Shown here piece after piece: positions 22,786 to 31,817 of a stretch of 36,138 nucleotides of DNA. This stretch comes from an uncultured Eubacteriales bacterium. GTDB lineage: Bacteria; Bacillota; Clostridia; Lachnospirales; Lachnospiraceae. The stretch spans positions 1-36,138 of the forward strand of contig OMYS01000016.1 of the NCBI GenBank assembly GCA_900315305.1, written 5' to 3'. Under the pieces are notes generated by a model, which saw only the letters and a list, made by a program, of their open reading frames with translations, ran no database searches and was not told where the DNA came from. The first letter of the stretch is position 1. Each line of letters begins with the position of its first letter. Position numbers and translations under genes: made by a program.

Positions 22786-23754
22786 TCAATGCGACATGGC
22801 CGAGGCTCTCCGGTATTGTCGCGGCGTCACCTTGTATTTGGCGCGGAAGACGCGGTTGAATGTCGCCTGGCTCTGAAACCCGCATTCGAGATAGATATCC
22901 GTGATCGGGAGGTCGCTGTCCGCAAGCAGAACGGACGCGTGCTCCAGCCGGACATCATTCAGGTAGTGATTGAAATTCTGGTGGAAGCTTCCTGAGAAGA
23001 CGCGGGAGAGCGCGTACGGGCTGATCCCGAGATCGTCAGCCATGCTTCCGAGCGAAATATCCTCCTGATAGTGGGCCGATACGTAGGCCACCGTCTGGTA
23101 GACAATGTCGTGCTGCTTCAGATCGATCCGGTTGCAGAGCGTGAGCTCCGGCAACGCCCGCGCGAGAATAATTTGCAGAAACGCGTGGTTCAGCACAGAC
23201 TGATTGCCCGCGACGAGCGTCTCGGAGGCCCTGATCGCGGATGGATCACGTGGGGAATCCGGGCCCGCGTCCAATAGCGCCGGCTTCCCGGAGCTGCCAT
23301 CTGATGGCGCCGATGTCCCGCCTGGCTCCGGCTTCACGGCCGCCCCGCTTGTCCGGAATTTCATGACTCGGTTGTCCCCCTGGTTGATTTCCATCAGGCT
23401 CCGGAACGCGTAGGCAATGTCCGGGTGAAGCTCATTTGCCGGAATGACCGGACGCGCGGGACGGAACGTCGTCAGAATCTGCTCGTAGGATCCAAAGTAG
23501 GACGGCGACGCGAGCAGCACAATGTGCCGGTTCTCGCCCGGCGAAAATACCTGGTAGTGGTGGATCAGGTTCGGGAAGACGATGCCGAGGTCCCCCTTGT
23601 GCAGCTCATAGAGATCGATGCCGACGCCCATGACAAGCGACCCCTCCGTCACATAAATAAGCTCGATCGACTTGTGCAGATGCGGCGGAAAATGCGCGGA
23701 CCTGATTTCATTGATCTGCAGACTGTCGCTGCTCTCCTGATAAATCGGTATCAT
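22786..23754 (-). CDS. AraC-family transcriptional regulator
   Basis: A 322-residue regulator. An N-terminal cupin-like sensing domain (HFPPHLHKSIELIYVTEGS, then HKGDLGIVFPNLIHHYQV) is followed by an unusual Pro/Ser/Gly-rich, probably disordered insert of about 45 residues (about 165-210). The C-terminal AraC domain has two helix-turn-helix motifs: LGSMADDLGISPYALSRVF and ITDIYLECGFQSQATFNRVF, ending at KVTPRQYRR. The start at 23754 follows AGGAGG; the longer ORF from 23832 has no site. It is divergent from a 57-residue gene, which is therefore its most likely target; the inducer is unknown. Confidence 0.92.
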   Translation of the reverse strand: MIPIYQESSDSLQINEIRSAHFPPHLHKSIELIYVTEGSLVMGVGIDLYELHKGDLGIVFPNLIHHYQVFSPGENRHIVLLASPSYFGSYEQILTTFRPARPVIPANELHPDIAYAFRSLMEINQGDNRVMKFRTSGAAVKPEPGGTSAPSDGSSGKPALLDAGPDSPRDPSAIRASETLVAGNQSVLNHAFLQIILARALPELTLCNRIDLKQHDIVYQTVAYVSAHYQEDISLGSMADDLGISPYALSRVFSGSFHQNFNHYLNDVRLEHASVLLADSDLPITDIYLECGFQSQATFNRVFRAKYKVTPRQYRRASAMSH

Positions 23755-23891
23755 GGAAAATGAACCTCCTGCTCCTCTTTTGACTGCTGCAACTAGCACC
23801 CGCCGGCGAAACCATCGGCCTCCGCCATTCATTTTGCAAGATTTGATTGGTTTTTATTCTGTATTGATAGGAATTATAACAGGCCGGAGTC

Positions 23892-23897
23892 TATAAT
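23892..23897 (+). promoter_or_regulatory. -10 box of the 57-residue gene
   Basis: TATAAT lies 86 bp before the small gene, with no recognisable -35 box at 17 bp (AGGAAT). This is consistent with a promoter needing an activator such as the divergent AraC protein. Confidence 0.4.
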
Positions 23898-23982
23898 GCA
23901 AAATGTAAGGAAAAGAAATGACAGACACGGAGGCCGGAAGGCTCCGGCTTCATTGAGATAGACATAAGAGGAGGTAATGATT

Positions 23983-24156
23983 ATGACGAACACAGCATCT
24001 ACAGGATATACAAACGTTGGCAGAAATACAGCAAAGGTTTGCAGACCGGCAAAGAAGTCTCTGAAGCAGAGATTTTCAGACTACATGCAGGAAGTATTTG
24101 AGTTCTACGGCAAGCTCTATGAAAAGAACGGCTATCGCCCGCTGAACCTGTTTTGA
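23983..24156 (+). CDS. Small basic protein, 57 residues, unknown
   Basis: A short gene with a strong site (AGAGGAGGTAATGATT, then ATG) and its own downstream terminator. The product is basic in the first half (NVGRNTAKVCRPAKKSLKQR) and aromatic in the second (FSDYMQEVFEFYGKLYEKNG), and has no signal or membrane segment. No family is recognised. It lies divergent from the AraC regulator, 228 bp away. A small hairpin, GCCGGA / TCCGGC, occurs in its leader near 23933-23950. A DNA-, RNA- or protein-binding modulator is a guess only. Confidence 0.7.
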   Translation: MTNTASTGYTNVGRNTAKVCRPAKKSLKQRFSDYMQEVFEFYGKLYEKNGYRPLNLF

Positions 24157-24304
24157 TCATCGGATAATCGGATGGGTGTGAGGCCCTATGAAAAATCCGC
24201 GGACCGGGCCCTGAGAAGGTCTGACCGGATCTATACCTCAGTCCCTGAGACTCGGAACACTTTATGTTCCCTGTTGTGGGCTGAATCATTATCATATAGC
24301 CAGC

Positions 24305-24350
24305 AACCGCAGCTGCTGTGATCCTAGCGACGCAGCCCCTGCGGTTTTTT
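24305..24350 (+). terminator. Rho-independent terminator
   Basis: The stem AACCGCAG / CTGCGGTT with inner GCTG/CAGC pairing is followed by TTTT. It ends the 57-residue gene's transcript, which would have a 3' untranslated stretch of about 150 nt. Confidence 0.85.
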
Positions 24351-24427
24351 GTGTGTATAAGTCCAGTCGCAGTGCACAGGACGCGGCGTGCTTGCACGCC
24401 AGCGGACATGTGCACTAGCGACGACAA

Positions 24428-24692
24428 CAGGCATGAGCATGGAGTGACGCGTAAGCGGCAAGGGAATGCGAATGCCTGTTAGCGGCACGAGAGCTGCGGA
24501 GCAGCGAAGTGACGCGAAGGACTTATACACGGCCACGCGAAGCGTTCCGAGTCTGGGGTGCTGAATAATGACGCGTAAGCAGGCATGAGTATGGAGTGAC
24601 GCGTAAGCGGCAAGGGAATGCGAATGCCTGTTAGCGGCACGAGAGCTGCGAAGCAGCGAAGTGACGCGAGGGACTTATACACGGCCACGCGA
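24428..24692. repeat. Two direct 113-bp repeats
   Basis: Copies at 24428-24540 and 24580-24692 are nearly identical, beginning CAGGCATGAG and ending ACACGGCCACGCGA; I count three differences. Both contain a hairpin with AGGCAT / AATGCCT arms. They are separated by 39 bp that include the exact 28-bp word shared with the element at 1352-1379. Short words flank the pair on both sides (GTCCAGTCGCAG at about 24362 and 24697; GCGACGACAA at 24418 and 24709). No gene is present in 24351-24719; ORFs reading through the repeat on the minus strand are repetitive noise. Confidence 0.85.
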
Positions 24693-24719
24693 AATGTCCA
24701 GTCGCAGGCGACGACAATT

Positions 24720-25787
24720 TTACGCCTTCACCGCCCAGCGCAGCTTGGTCGAGTGCGCCCTCGGATTGCGGAAGCACTCCTCCTTCGACGGGCGGATCAC
24801 GTCCTTCGCAATAGATGCATAGACACCATCCCTCTCAAGCTGGCGGAAGGACTTCTTCACGAGCCGGTCCTCGCCGGAGTGGAAGGTGAGGATCGCCGCG
24901 CGGCCGCCGCTCTTCAGCGCGCCGGGCAGCTTCTCGAGAAATTCGTAAAGAACCTCAAATTCACTGTTCACATCAATCCGGAGTGCCTGGAAGACGCGGG
25001 CGCAGGACTTGTGAACGGCCTCCTCACGGTCCTTCCGGTTCATGCGCTTCACCTCAGGCACGCGCGTTGTGAGCGCCCTTTCAATCACTTCTCTGAGCGC
25101 AGTCGTCGTGTCGATCTTGTCTCCGCGGCGGAGCGCGCGCTCAATTTCTGCCGCGATCTCCGCGGCATAAGGCTCGTCAGAATTTTCGACGAACATGCCC
25201 TCCATCTCCTCGCGTGAGAGCGACGCGAGGCGCTCTGCGGCGCTCTCGCCCTTCTCCGGATTAAAGCGGAGGTCGAGCGGCCCGTCGGTCTTGTAGCTGA
25301 AGCCCCGCTCGGGGTTGTCGATCTGCATCGAGGAGACGCCGAGATCCGCGAGAACAAAGTCAAATGGCCCGTATGTTCCGGCGATTTCATCGATATTCCG
25401 GAAATTCGTGTTGATGGCGGTGAAGATGTCATCGCCGTACCCTTTTTCCTCCATGCGGGCGCGTGTCTTTTCGATCTCGATCGGATCGGCGTCGAGCGCA
25501 TAGAGGTGCCCCTCGCCCTCCAGCTTCTCCAGCATCTTCGAGCTGTGCCCGCCGTAGCCGAGCGTGCAGTCGAGACCAATCTGCCCGGGCTTTATGTCGA
25601 GAAATGAGAGAATCTCGCCGACCATGATCGGGATGTGCATGCCGGCCGGCGTGCTGCCCTTGCTGATCACCTTCTCGACGGTCTCCTTGTACTTTTCAGG
25701 GTTCTGTTCTTTATATTTTTCTTCAAATCGTTTCGGATAGGCGCCGCTATAATGGACGCGGCGCTTGTGTGGTTTGTTTTCTTCCAT
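24720..25787 (-). CDS. rsmH: 16S rRNA m4C1402 methyltransferase RsmH
   Basis: SAM-dependent enzyme methylating N4 of C1402 in the ribosomal P site, 355 residues. The core begins at HIPIMVGEIL (residue 51). The SAM-binding loop is DCTLGYGGHS (Asp73), the DLGVSSMQID motif and LTFHSGEDRLVKK follow, and it ends NPRAHSTKLRW. It carries an extra basic N-terminal segment of about 45 residues before the core; the AAAGGACACCGGA site before the ATG at 25787 supports that start. No mraZ or ftsL division cluster accompanies it, so rsmH stands outside its usual dcw context. Its start is divergent from the YdcF-like gene. Confidence 0.95.
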   Translation of the reverse strand: MEENKPHKRRVHYSGAYPKRFEEKYKEQNPEKYKETVEKVISKGSTPAGMHIPIMVGEILSFLDIKPGQIGLDCTLGYGGHSSKMLEKLEGEGHLYALDADPIEIEKTRARMEEKGYGDDIFTAINTNFRNIDEIAGTYGPFDFVLADLGVSSMQIDNPERGFSYKTDGPLDLRFNPEKGESAAERLASLSREEMEGMFVENSDEPYAAEIAAEIERALRRGDKIDTTTALREVIERALTTRVPEVKRMNRKDREEAVHKSCARVFQALRIDVNSEFEVLYEFLEKLPGALKSGGRAAILTFHSGEDRLVKKSFRQLERDGVYASIAKDVIRPSKEECFRNPRAHSTKLRWAVKA

Positions 25788-25920
25788 TCCGGTGTCCTTT
25801 CTTTTCTACGATATATCATGCACGATATGCACACAGAAATCAACAATGCACAGACAAATGGCACGATCCTCCGGAATCTGGTAGACTGCATGAAAAGAGC
25901 TGAATCAGGAGGATGATGAC

Positions 25921-26775
25921 ATGGTTTTTGTTCTTCTTGCCGGCCTCGCCTGCATGGTCTACGGCATAGCTGTGATGCGTGCCCGGACGGGGACCTCATT
26001 TTATGCGGTGTGGCTTGCTTTAGGGGCTGCGATATCGCTTCTGTCTATCCTGAAAATGAGCGGCCTGCTGGCGCTTGTGCCCGCGCCTCTCATTGCGACG
26101 GGACGAATTCTTGCGGCTGCACTGCTGACTCTGCTTGCCGTGACCCTTGCCATGGTTCTGAGCGGGTTCCGAGAGGGCAGAAGAAATACGCACCGCATGT
26201 CCGGCCGCCGGCCGGGACGTGAGCTCAAGATGAATGAAAGAGACATGCATCTGCCAGGGAACGAGTTCAATGCGGGCGAAGGAGACGCGCGAGGGCGAGA
26301 ATATATCCTCGTGCTCGGCGCCAGAGTGCGGGAGGACGGCGCAAGCCGCGTGCTGCGCTACAGGCTCGAGCGGGCCGTTCATTTTCTGAAGGAACATCCG
26401 GAGACGACTGCGATTGTGTCGGGCGGAAGGGGAAGCGATGAGCCGTGCACGGAGGCGGAGGCGATGCGGGACTATCTTCTCAAAAATGGAATCGACGGGG
26501 CGAGAATTCTCCTCGAGGACCGGTCGGTGAACACGTCGCAGAATATCCGCTTCAGCGCGGACGTGATCAGAGAGCGGGGCGACTTGGTGGAGCAGGCAGA
26601 TGTCGGAATTGTCACGAGCAATTTCCACATGTTCCGGGCCCTGAAGCTCGCAAAAAAGGCGGGGTACAGACATGTGTACGGCATTCCCGCGAAATCGACG
26701 CCGTTTTTCCTGCCCAACAATGTATTCCGCGAGTCGCTGGGCATCGTGAAGGACTGGCTGTGCGGGAATTTGTGA
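25921..26775 (+). CDS. YdcF/ElyC-family (DUF218) membrane protein
   Basis: A 284-residue protein with three N-terminal hydrophobic segments (about 1-20, 27-50, 57-82), a basic linker, then a DUF218 domain from about residue 127 (YILVLGARV, VSGGRGSDE, EDRSVNTSQN, then IVTSNFHMFRAL). Relatives include ElyC and SanA, linked to envelope or peptidoglycan-precursor metabolism in E. coli; the enzymatic reaction is unknown. AGGAGG precedes the ATG. The 133-bp divergent gap to rsmH has no gene. Confidence 0.88.
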   Translation: MVFVLLAGLACMVYGIAVMRARTGTSFYAVWLALGAAISLLSILKMSGLLALVPAPLIATGRILAAALLTLLAVTLAMVLSGFREGRRNTHRMSGRRPGRELKMNERDMHLPGNEFNAGEGDARGREYILVLGARVREDGASRVLRYRLERAVHFLKEHPETTAIVSGGRGSDEPCTEAEAMRDYLLKNGIDGARILLEDRSVNTSQNIRFSADVIRERGDLVEQADVGIVTSNFHMFRALKLAKKAGYRHVYGIPAKSTPFFLPNNVFRESLGIVKDWLCGNL

Positions 26776-26873
26776 AGGTCCCATGGCTGATGCCGGAGGG
26801 AAATGCGCGTGAAAGATGGTGCATTTTTATCGCGCGAATGCTCTGAGGCCGATACGGGAAATGAGCTGTTCTT

Positions 26874-28037
26874 TCACATAAAGAGGCTGAGGAACATCGC
26901 AATGATCCACATATACGCGATCGTCTTCGGGATCATCAGCATGCCAACCGCCGGGAAGATGCCTGCGAGGAGGACGACCGGGATATAGCAGACAAATGAA
27001 ATTCCGACCGCGAGCGGGAGATGTTGCAGCTTCCGATCGTGGTTTTCATGGATTTCCTGTTCAAAGAGATAGAAAATCACCAGGCCGAGCAGGACAAACG
27101 GGATATTTCGTAAGATACCGAAGAGTAGCGGCGGGTTCGCGGAGAGCCACTGGTTCTGCGGAAGAATGCAGAGGACAATGCGGACCGCGGCGAGTGCCAG
27201 CACGGTGAGTGTGATTGTATTTCTGTCCGCGATCCTGTAGCGGTCGCGCCAGATGTAATAGAGAATGACGTAGAAAATGGTCATCGTGAGCGACGTGATC
27301 AGCTTGCCGCCGCCGAGAAGCGCCGTATTTTTTGCAAGGCCGGTCGTCCACAGCGCATAGATGCGCGGAAGGAGATGGAAGCAGTCGCCGATACCGAGAA
27401 TGAGAGTCATGATGCCGGCTTTTTTAAGAAGCGATGCGCGGCGGCTGCGGAACAGCGCCTTCTTTCTGAGCTCCGCGGTGGTGTATACCTTTGACGGTTT
27501 CTTCTGGCTCTTGCCTGCGGATGCTGGGACGGCGGAAGACTCCGACTCCGGTCTCTCTTTTCGGGAAGCTCCGGATATGGTGGAAAATTCTGCCTGCGAT
27601 CCATCTGTTGGGGAAACGCCTTCTTTTCCGGAAACAGAGAATCCTTCACCTGCCGTGGAAATATCCTCTTTTGAAGTAACGGGCGCCCCGGCATTCGGCG
27701 CTTCCGATTTGCTCTGGCCTTCGGCCGCTGCGCTCAGGGCCTCTTCAACAATCTTCGTGTTCTCTGACACCTTGGAGAGCGCTGTCTGTGGGACTGCCGA
27801 CGGGGTCTCATCCGACTCTGCATTTTCCGAGGCGCCTTCGGAAGGGCCTGTCTTTGCAGCGGATGCAGCCGCATCTGCCACCGACTGCTCGACTGCCTTT
27901 TCTGTCTTGCGCAGCCGTTTTCCGAGCCGGATTGCGGACTGATGGTCCTTCTTTGACTGCCGGAGCATCGCGAGACCGGCGGTGATCGCAAAGCTTAAGT
28001 ATAAGATTTCAAATATAGTCTCCATGATTGCCTGCAT
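26874..28037 (-). CDS. Membrane protein with long low-complexity loop
   Basis: A 387-residue integral membrane protein. One hydrophobic segment lies at about 4-25, then a hydrophilic Ala/Ser/Glu/Pro-rich stretch of about 160 residues (about 30-190), then a membrane domain of about six segments starting GIMTLILGIGDCFHLLPRIY. The GDxFHLxPRIY and SLTMTIFYVILYYIWRDRY pieces look like a conserved Firmicute membrane family of unknown function. The start at 28037 is chosen because TGGAGGG lies eight bases before it. A TTGACA on the minus strand at 28109-28104 may be its -35 box. It is not obviously linked to either neighbour. Confidence 0.75.
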   Translation of the reverse strand: MQAIMETIFEILYLSFAITAGLAMLRQSKKDHQSAIRLGKRLRKTEKAVEQSVADAAASAAKTGPSEGASENAESDETPSAVPQTALSKVSENTKIVEEALSAAAEGQSKSEAPNAGAPVTSKEDISTAGEGFSVSGKEGVSPTDGSQAEFSTISGASRKERPESESSAVPASAGKSQKKPSKVYTTAELRKKALFRSRRASLLKKAGIMTLILGIGDCFHLLPRIYALWTTGLAKNTALLGGGKLITSLTMTIFYVILYYIWRDRYRIADRNTITLTVLALAAVRIVLCILPQNQWLSANPPLLFGILRNIPFVLLGLVIFYLFEQEIHENHDRKLQHLPLAVGISFVCYIPVVLLAGIFPAVGMLMIPKTIAYMWIIAMFLSLFM

Positions 28038-28148
28038 GGTTAAGTCCCTCCACATACGGATAATACCGCATCTTATCTATTCTCTCCACGAATGAAGACC
28101 GCTGTCAAGTAAAAATCCGCAACCTGTTTTTGTACAGATTGTCTTCCC

Positions 28149-28177
28149 TTGCCAACTCCGGCCGGATGGAGTATAAA
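28149..28177 (+). promoter_or_regulatory. Sigma-70 promoter of rpe
   Basis: TTGCCA (28149-28154), a 17-bp spacer, TATAAA (28172-28177); each box has one mismatch. A leader of about 165 nt precedes the epimerase start; no riboswitch was recognised in it. Confidence 0.75.
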
Positions 28178-28348
28178 TATAAGAAGTGCATAAAATACAC
28201 CGCATGAATTCGGCAGATTTTACCAGTTTCAGGCGGGTCATATGGACTGCAGCAAACGTGGCGCATAAACATGAAGGCGGCGGGCTCTTGAACCGCGGCG
28301 GACAGGGCGCCTTTCACAGGGATTGAAGCAGTAAGGAGGACAGGAACC

Positions 28349-29035
28349 TTGGGTATTATCGCACCATCTATACTTTCAGCAGATTTTATGAAGCTCGGCG
28401 AGCAGGTAAGGACTCTTGAGGAGAGCGGCTGTCGGTGGCTTCATATTGATGTCATGGACGGAATGTTTGTTCCGTCCATTTCGTTTGGGATGCCGCTGAT
28501 CAAGTCGATCCGGAAGGACAGCAGACTGTTTCTCGACGTCCATCTGATGGTAAAGGATCCGGAGCGCTACATCCACGAGTTCGCCGCGGCCGGCGCGGAC
28601 AGCATCTCGATTCACGCGGAGGCGTGCGCGCACATCGACCGCACGCTGCAGGCGATTCGCGACGAGGGCGTGAAGGCGTGCCTCGCGCTCAACCCGGCGA
28701 CGTCCGTTCATGCGGTCGACTACGTGACGGACAAGCTTGACATGGTGCTTCTCATGACGGTCAACCCGGGCTTCGGCGGGCAGAGCTATATTCCGGCGAT
28801 GACGAAGAAGACGCGCGACATGCGGCAGCTTCTCGACGAGAACGGATGTGAAAATGTCCCGATCGAGGTGGACGGCGGCATCAACGGATCGACGATCGGA
28901 GAGTCCATGGAGGCGGGCGCGGAGATTTTCGTCGCCGGCTCCGCGGTCTTCCGCGGGGACCTCGCGTCGAATTTCCGGAAGCTGAGCACGAGGACGCTCG
29001 GCGAGCCACAGGATGACTTCGTTCGGATCGTGTAA
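28349..29035 (+). CDS. rpe: Ribulose-phosphate 3-epimerase
   Basis: Interconverts ribulose-5-phosphate and xylulose-5-phosphate in the pentose phosphate pathway; a cytoplasmic TIM barrel, 228 residues. It starts at TTG: AAGGAGG lies ten bases before it, and the product then begins GIIAPSILSADF exactly as in the family. Metal and catalytic residues are seen: His32 and Asp34 in HIDVMDG, His65 in DVHLMV, the TVNPGFGGQ phosphate region, and Asp175 in EVDGGI. No other sugar-phosphate gene is adjacent. Confidence 0.95.
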   Translation: MGIIAPSILSADFMKLGEQVRTLEESGCRWLHIDVMDGMFVPSISFGMPLIKSIRKDSRLFLDVHLMVKDPERYIHEFAAAGADSISIHAEACAHIDRTLQAIRDEGVKACLALNPATSVHAVDYVTDKLDMVLLMTVNPGFGGQSYIPAMTKKTRDMRQLLDENGCENVPIEVDGGINGSTIGESMEAGAEIFVAGSAVFRGDLASNFRKLSTRTLGEPQDDFVRIV

Positions 29036-29231
29036 GAAGAACAGCAAGCATCTATGAAGATGCATTGCGGGCCTTGCATGAGAAGGTTCACAGAACCCGG
29101 CGGGAGCTCCTCATGAGTCCGGAAGACCTGTCAGGCTGACTGCGTAGATGAACGGGGGCACTGCCTCTGGTGCATGAAACGGTTCTGTCCGGTGGCATAG
29201 TTTGTTCATTTGTAAAGGAGAGGGCAGGTAT

Positions 29232-30380
29232 ATGAGTACAGAGCAGACAAAAACAATGGACCCTGCGGCCCGCGAGAAGGTAATTGTCCGGGCGAGCGCC
29301 GTGGGTATCCTGACAAATGTAGTTCTCGCCGCGTTCAAGGCATTTGTCGGCCTCGCGTCGAATTCGATCGCGATCACGCTGGACGCAGTCAATAACCTGA
29401 GCGATGCGATGTCGAGCGTCATCACAATCATCGGCGCGAAGCTCGCGGGCAAGGCGCCGGACAAGAAGCATCCGTTCGGCTACGGCCGGGTCGAGTACAT
29501 GAGCTCGCTTATTGTCGCGGCCATCGTTCTCTACGCCGGCATCACATCGCTGATCGAGTCCGTGAAGAAGATCATCCATCCGGAGGTCTCTGATTATTCA
29601 CTTCTCACGCTGATCATCATCGCGGTCGCGATCCTCGTCAAGCTGGCGCTCGGCCGCTATGTGAAGAATAAGGGAAATGAGGTCAACTCGGGGTCGCTCA
29701 TTGCCTCCGGCTCGGACGCGTCATTTGACGCGATTCTCTCCGCGTCGGTCCTTGCATCCGCGATTCTTTATCTTGCGACCCGCATTTCCCTCGAGGCGAT
29801 CGTCGGCGCGGTCATCGCGGTGATTATCATCAAGTCCGGCATTGAAATGATCGGCGAGGCGGTCAGCTCCATGCTGGGCGAGCGCGTCGGCTGTGACCTC
29901 GCGAGGAACATCAAGGCGACGGTCGCGGAGGACCCGGATGTCCTCGGGGCCTACGACCTCTTCTTAAATGACTATGGCCCGGACCGCTACATGGGCTCCA
30001 TCCACGTCGAGGTGCCGGACACGATGACAGCGGTCGAGATCGATGCGATGTCCCGGCGGATTTTCAAGAGCGTGTACAGCAAGTACGGCGTAGCGATCAC
30101 GGCGGTTGGCATTTACTCCCATAACACGGGAGATGATGAGGCGTCGAAGATGCTCGCGGATATCCGCCGGAAGGTCATGGCACATGACGGCGTCCTGCAA
30201 ATGCACGGCTTCTATGTCGATTTTGAAGCGAAGACGATTACCTTCGACACGGTCCTCGAATTCAAGAACGGAGAGGGACAGACGGCCGAGGAGGTCTACG
30301 CGCAGATCCTGGATGAGATCCAGAAGGCATATCCGGACTACAACGTCCATGTAACCTGCGACCGTGATATGAGCGAGTGA
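29232..30380 (+). CDS. Cation diffusion facilitator transporter
   Basis: Divalent-metal efflux pump of the CDF family, 382 residues with about six membrane segments and a cytoplasmic metal-binding C-terminal domain. The metal site residues are in DAVNNLSDAMSS (Asp51, Asn55, Asp58; helix 2) and SDASFDA (Asp162, Asp166; helix 5), with HPFGYGR after helix 2. The absence of His in these sites resembles manganese- or iron-type rather than zinc-type members, but the metal is not certain. The C-terminal domain has an added stretch ending GEGQTAEEVYAQILDEI. The start at 29232 is chosen by AAAGGAGAGGG upstream. Confidence 0.9.
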   Translation: MSTEQTKTMDPAAREKVIVRASAVGILTNVVLAAFKAFVGLASNSIAITLDAVNNLSDAMSSVITIIGAKLAGKAPDKKHPFGYGRVEYMSSLIVAAIVLYAGITSLIESVKKIIHPEVSDYSLLTLIIIAVAILVKLALGRYVKNKGNEVNSGSLIASGSDASFDAILSASVLASAILYLATRISLEAIVGAVIAVIIIKSGIEMIGEAVSSMLGERVGCDLARNIKATVAEDPDVLGAYDLFLNDYGPDRYMGSIHVEVPDTMTAVEIDAMSRRIFKSVYSKYGVAITAVGIYSHNTGDDEASKMLADIRRKVMAHDGVLQMHGFYVDFEAKTITFDTVLEFKNGEGQTAEEVYAQILDEIQKAYPDYNVHVTCDRDMSE

Positions 30381-30386
30381 GGTAAA

Positions 30387-30487
30387 GGTGTCAGGTTCCG
30401 ATTAAAAAAGCATATAAGGAAAGGTGTCAGGTTCCGATTAAAAAAAGCATAAACTCGTTTATAAAAATTTAATCGGAACCTGACACC
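30387..30487. repeat. REP-like element: two direct, one inverted arm
   Basis: GGTGTCAGGTTCCGATTAAA occurs at 30387 and 30423 (36-bp period), and its exact reverse complement ends at 30487. The 3' pair can form a 20-bp perfect stem around an AT-rich loop. It shares the word GGTGTCAGGTTCC with 18052-18117. Such REP-like palindromes are often moved by separate REP-associated transposases, none of which is in this window. Confidence 0.85.
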
Positions 30488-30625
30488 AGACACGCCTGTC
30501 CTTGATATAGATGGGCTGATGTGAGAGGATAGAAGGCGGTTCCGCCAGCATCAGGGAGTTCCCGCGCCGGTACCGGGACGGGACAGACATTTCAGGCACA
30601 AGGCGGAAGCAGAAAGGATTGGATT

Positions 30626-31711
30626 ATGAGTAAGATTGTGCTGGAACGGATCAGGGAATACCTGGAGGTCCAGAAGCTGGACGCATTTTTCTGCACGAAG
30701 CTCGTGAATGTCCGCTACATCAGCGGCTACACGAGCGACGACGCATTTCTCTTTATCACGCGCGATAAGCAGTTCTTCATCACGGACCCGCGGTATACGG
30801 AGCTTGCGGGCGCGCAGTGCCCGGACTATACGCTCGTTGAGTGGAGAAAGCAGTACGGGACGGTCGCGGCGGCCTGCGCATCGCTCGCGAAGGAGACCGG
30901 CGCGAAAAAAATCGGCTTTGAGAGTCTCGATATGAATGTCAATATGTTCCGCGGCATCGAGGACGGTCTCACCGGGACAAATGCAGAGCTTGCTCCGATG
31001 GATGGTGTCATCGAGGACCTCCGCATGCACAAGACGCCGCAGGAGATTGAGTACGCGCGGGCGGCCTGCGAGATCACGGTCAGGGCCTACGACCGGATTC
31101 AGAAGGACATCCGTCCGGGCATCACGGAGAAGGAGCTCGCCGCAAATCTTTCCCGGTACATGGTCCTCGAGGGCGCGGACACGATGCCGTACGGAAATAT
31201 TCTCATTTCCGGCGCGCGCACATCTCTTCTTCACGGAATACCGTCTTCGAAGTCTGTCGAGTACGGGGATTTTGTCCTCATGGACTACGGCTGCCAGTTC
31301 CACGGGTATATGTCCGACATGACGCGGACGCTCGTCGTCGGCAAGGCGACGCCGAAGCAGCGGGAGGTCTACCGGCTCGTCAAGCAGATGTCCGCGGACA
31401 CGGAGGCCTATCTGCGGGACGGCGCGATCTCGGACGAGGCGTACCGCGAGTCGGTGAAGGCGATCGAGAACACGGAGTATCTGCCGTATCACTACACGGG
31501 CATCGGCCACGGCGTCGGCCTCTTCGTCCACGAGGAGCCGTTCCTCGGACCCGGCCGCACGAGGACGATCGAGAAGAACACGATTCTGACGGTCGAGCCG
31601 GGCCTCTACATTCCGGGCTGGGGCGGCGTCCGCATCGAGGACACGGTTCTTGTCCTTAAGGAGGGCGTCGAGAACCTGACGCCGGCGACGAAGGAGCTGA
31701 TCGAGCTGTAA
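30626..31711 (+). CDS. Xaa-Pro peptidase (M24B)
   Basis: Metallopeptidase of the aminopeptidase P / prolidase family, 361 residues, removing residues from Xaa-Pro bonds. A creatinase-type N-terminal domain (about 1-130) precedes the pita-bread catalytic domain. The five metal ligands are all present: Asp220 (LMDYG), Asp231 (SDMTRT), His295 (GIGHGVG), Glu324 (TVEPGLY) and Glu338 (RIEDTV). GAAAGGA precedes the ATG. In this genome it could feed free proline from peptides to the proline reductase. The sequence does not separate dipeptidase from aminopeptidase activity. Confidence 0.93.
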   Translation: MSKIVLERIREYLEVQKLDAFFCTKLVNVRYISGYTSDDAFLFITRDKQFFITDPRYTELAGAQCPDYTLVEWRKQYGTVAAACASLAKETGAKKIGFESLDMNVNMFRGIEDGLTGTNAELAPMDGVIEDLRMHKTPQEIEYARAACEITVRAYDRIQKDIRPGITEKELAANLSRYMVLEGADTMPYGNILISGARTSLLHGIPSSKSVEYGDFVLMDYGCQFHGYMSDMTRTLVVGKATPKQREVYRLVKQMSADTEAYLRDGAISDEAYRESVKAIENTEYLPYHYTGIGHGVGLFVHEEPFLGPGRTRTIEKNTILTVEPGLYIPGWGGVRIEDTVLVLKEGVENLTPATKELIEL

Positions 31712-31738
31712 TGAGCCAGGAATCGATACAAAAATGAA

Positions 31739-31767
31739 TTGTGCCGATTGTTTTATGTCGGTATAAT
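31739..31767 (+). promoter_or_regulatory. Promoter-like pair before a terminator
   Basis: TTGTGC (31739-31744), 17 bp, TATAAT (31762-31767). The -10 box is perfect and the -35 box weak. A terminator hairpin follows 19 bp later and the symporter gene 198 bp later. Confidence 0.5.
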
Positions 31768-31786
31768 AAAGGGAGTCTGATGGTCG

Positions 31787-31817
31787 GGAGCTGATCCGCG
31801 TGGATCGGCTCCTTTTT
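31787..31817 (+). terminator. Terminator or symporter-leader attenuator
   Basis: An 11-bp stem, GGAGCTGATCC / GGATCGGCTCC (one G-U), with loop GCGT is followed by TTTTT. It ends the peptidase transcript and also lies in the leader of the symporter if that begins at the TATAAT upstream. An 18-bp direct repeat, GCTCCGGCGCCTGTCCGC, occurs between it and the symporter (31834-31851 and 31898-31915). Confidence 0.85.

Noticed and set aside
24324..24688. Two similar minus-strand ORFs starting MAVYKS
   Set aside because: They are reading frames across the 113-bp repeats with no ribosome binding site or coding character.
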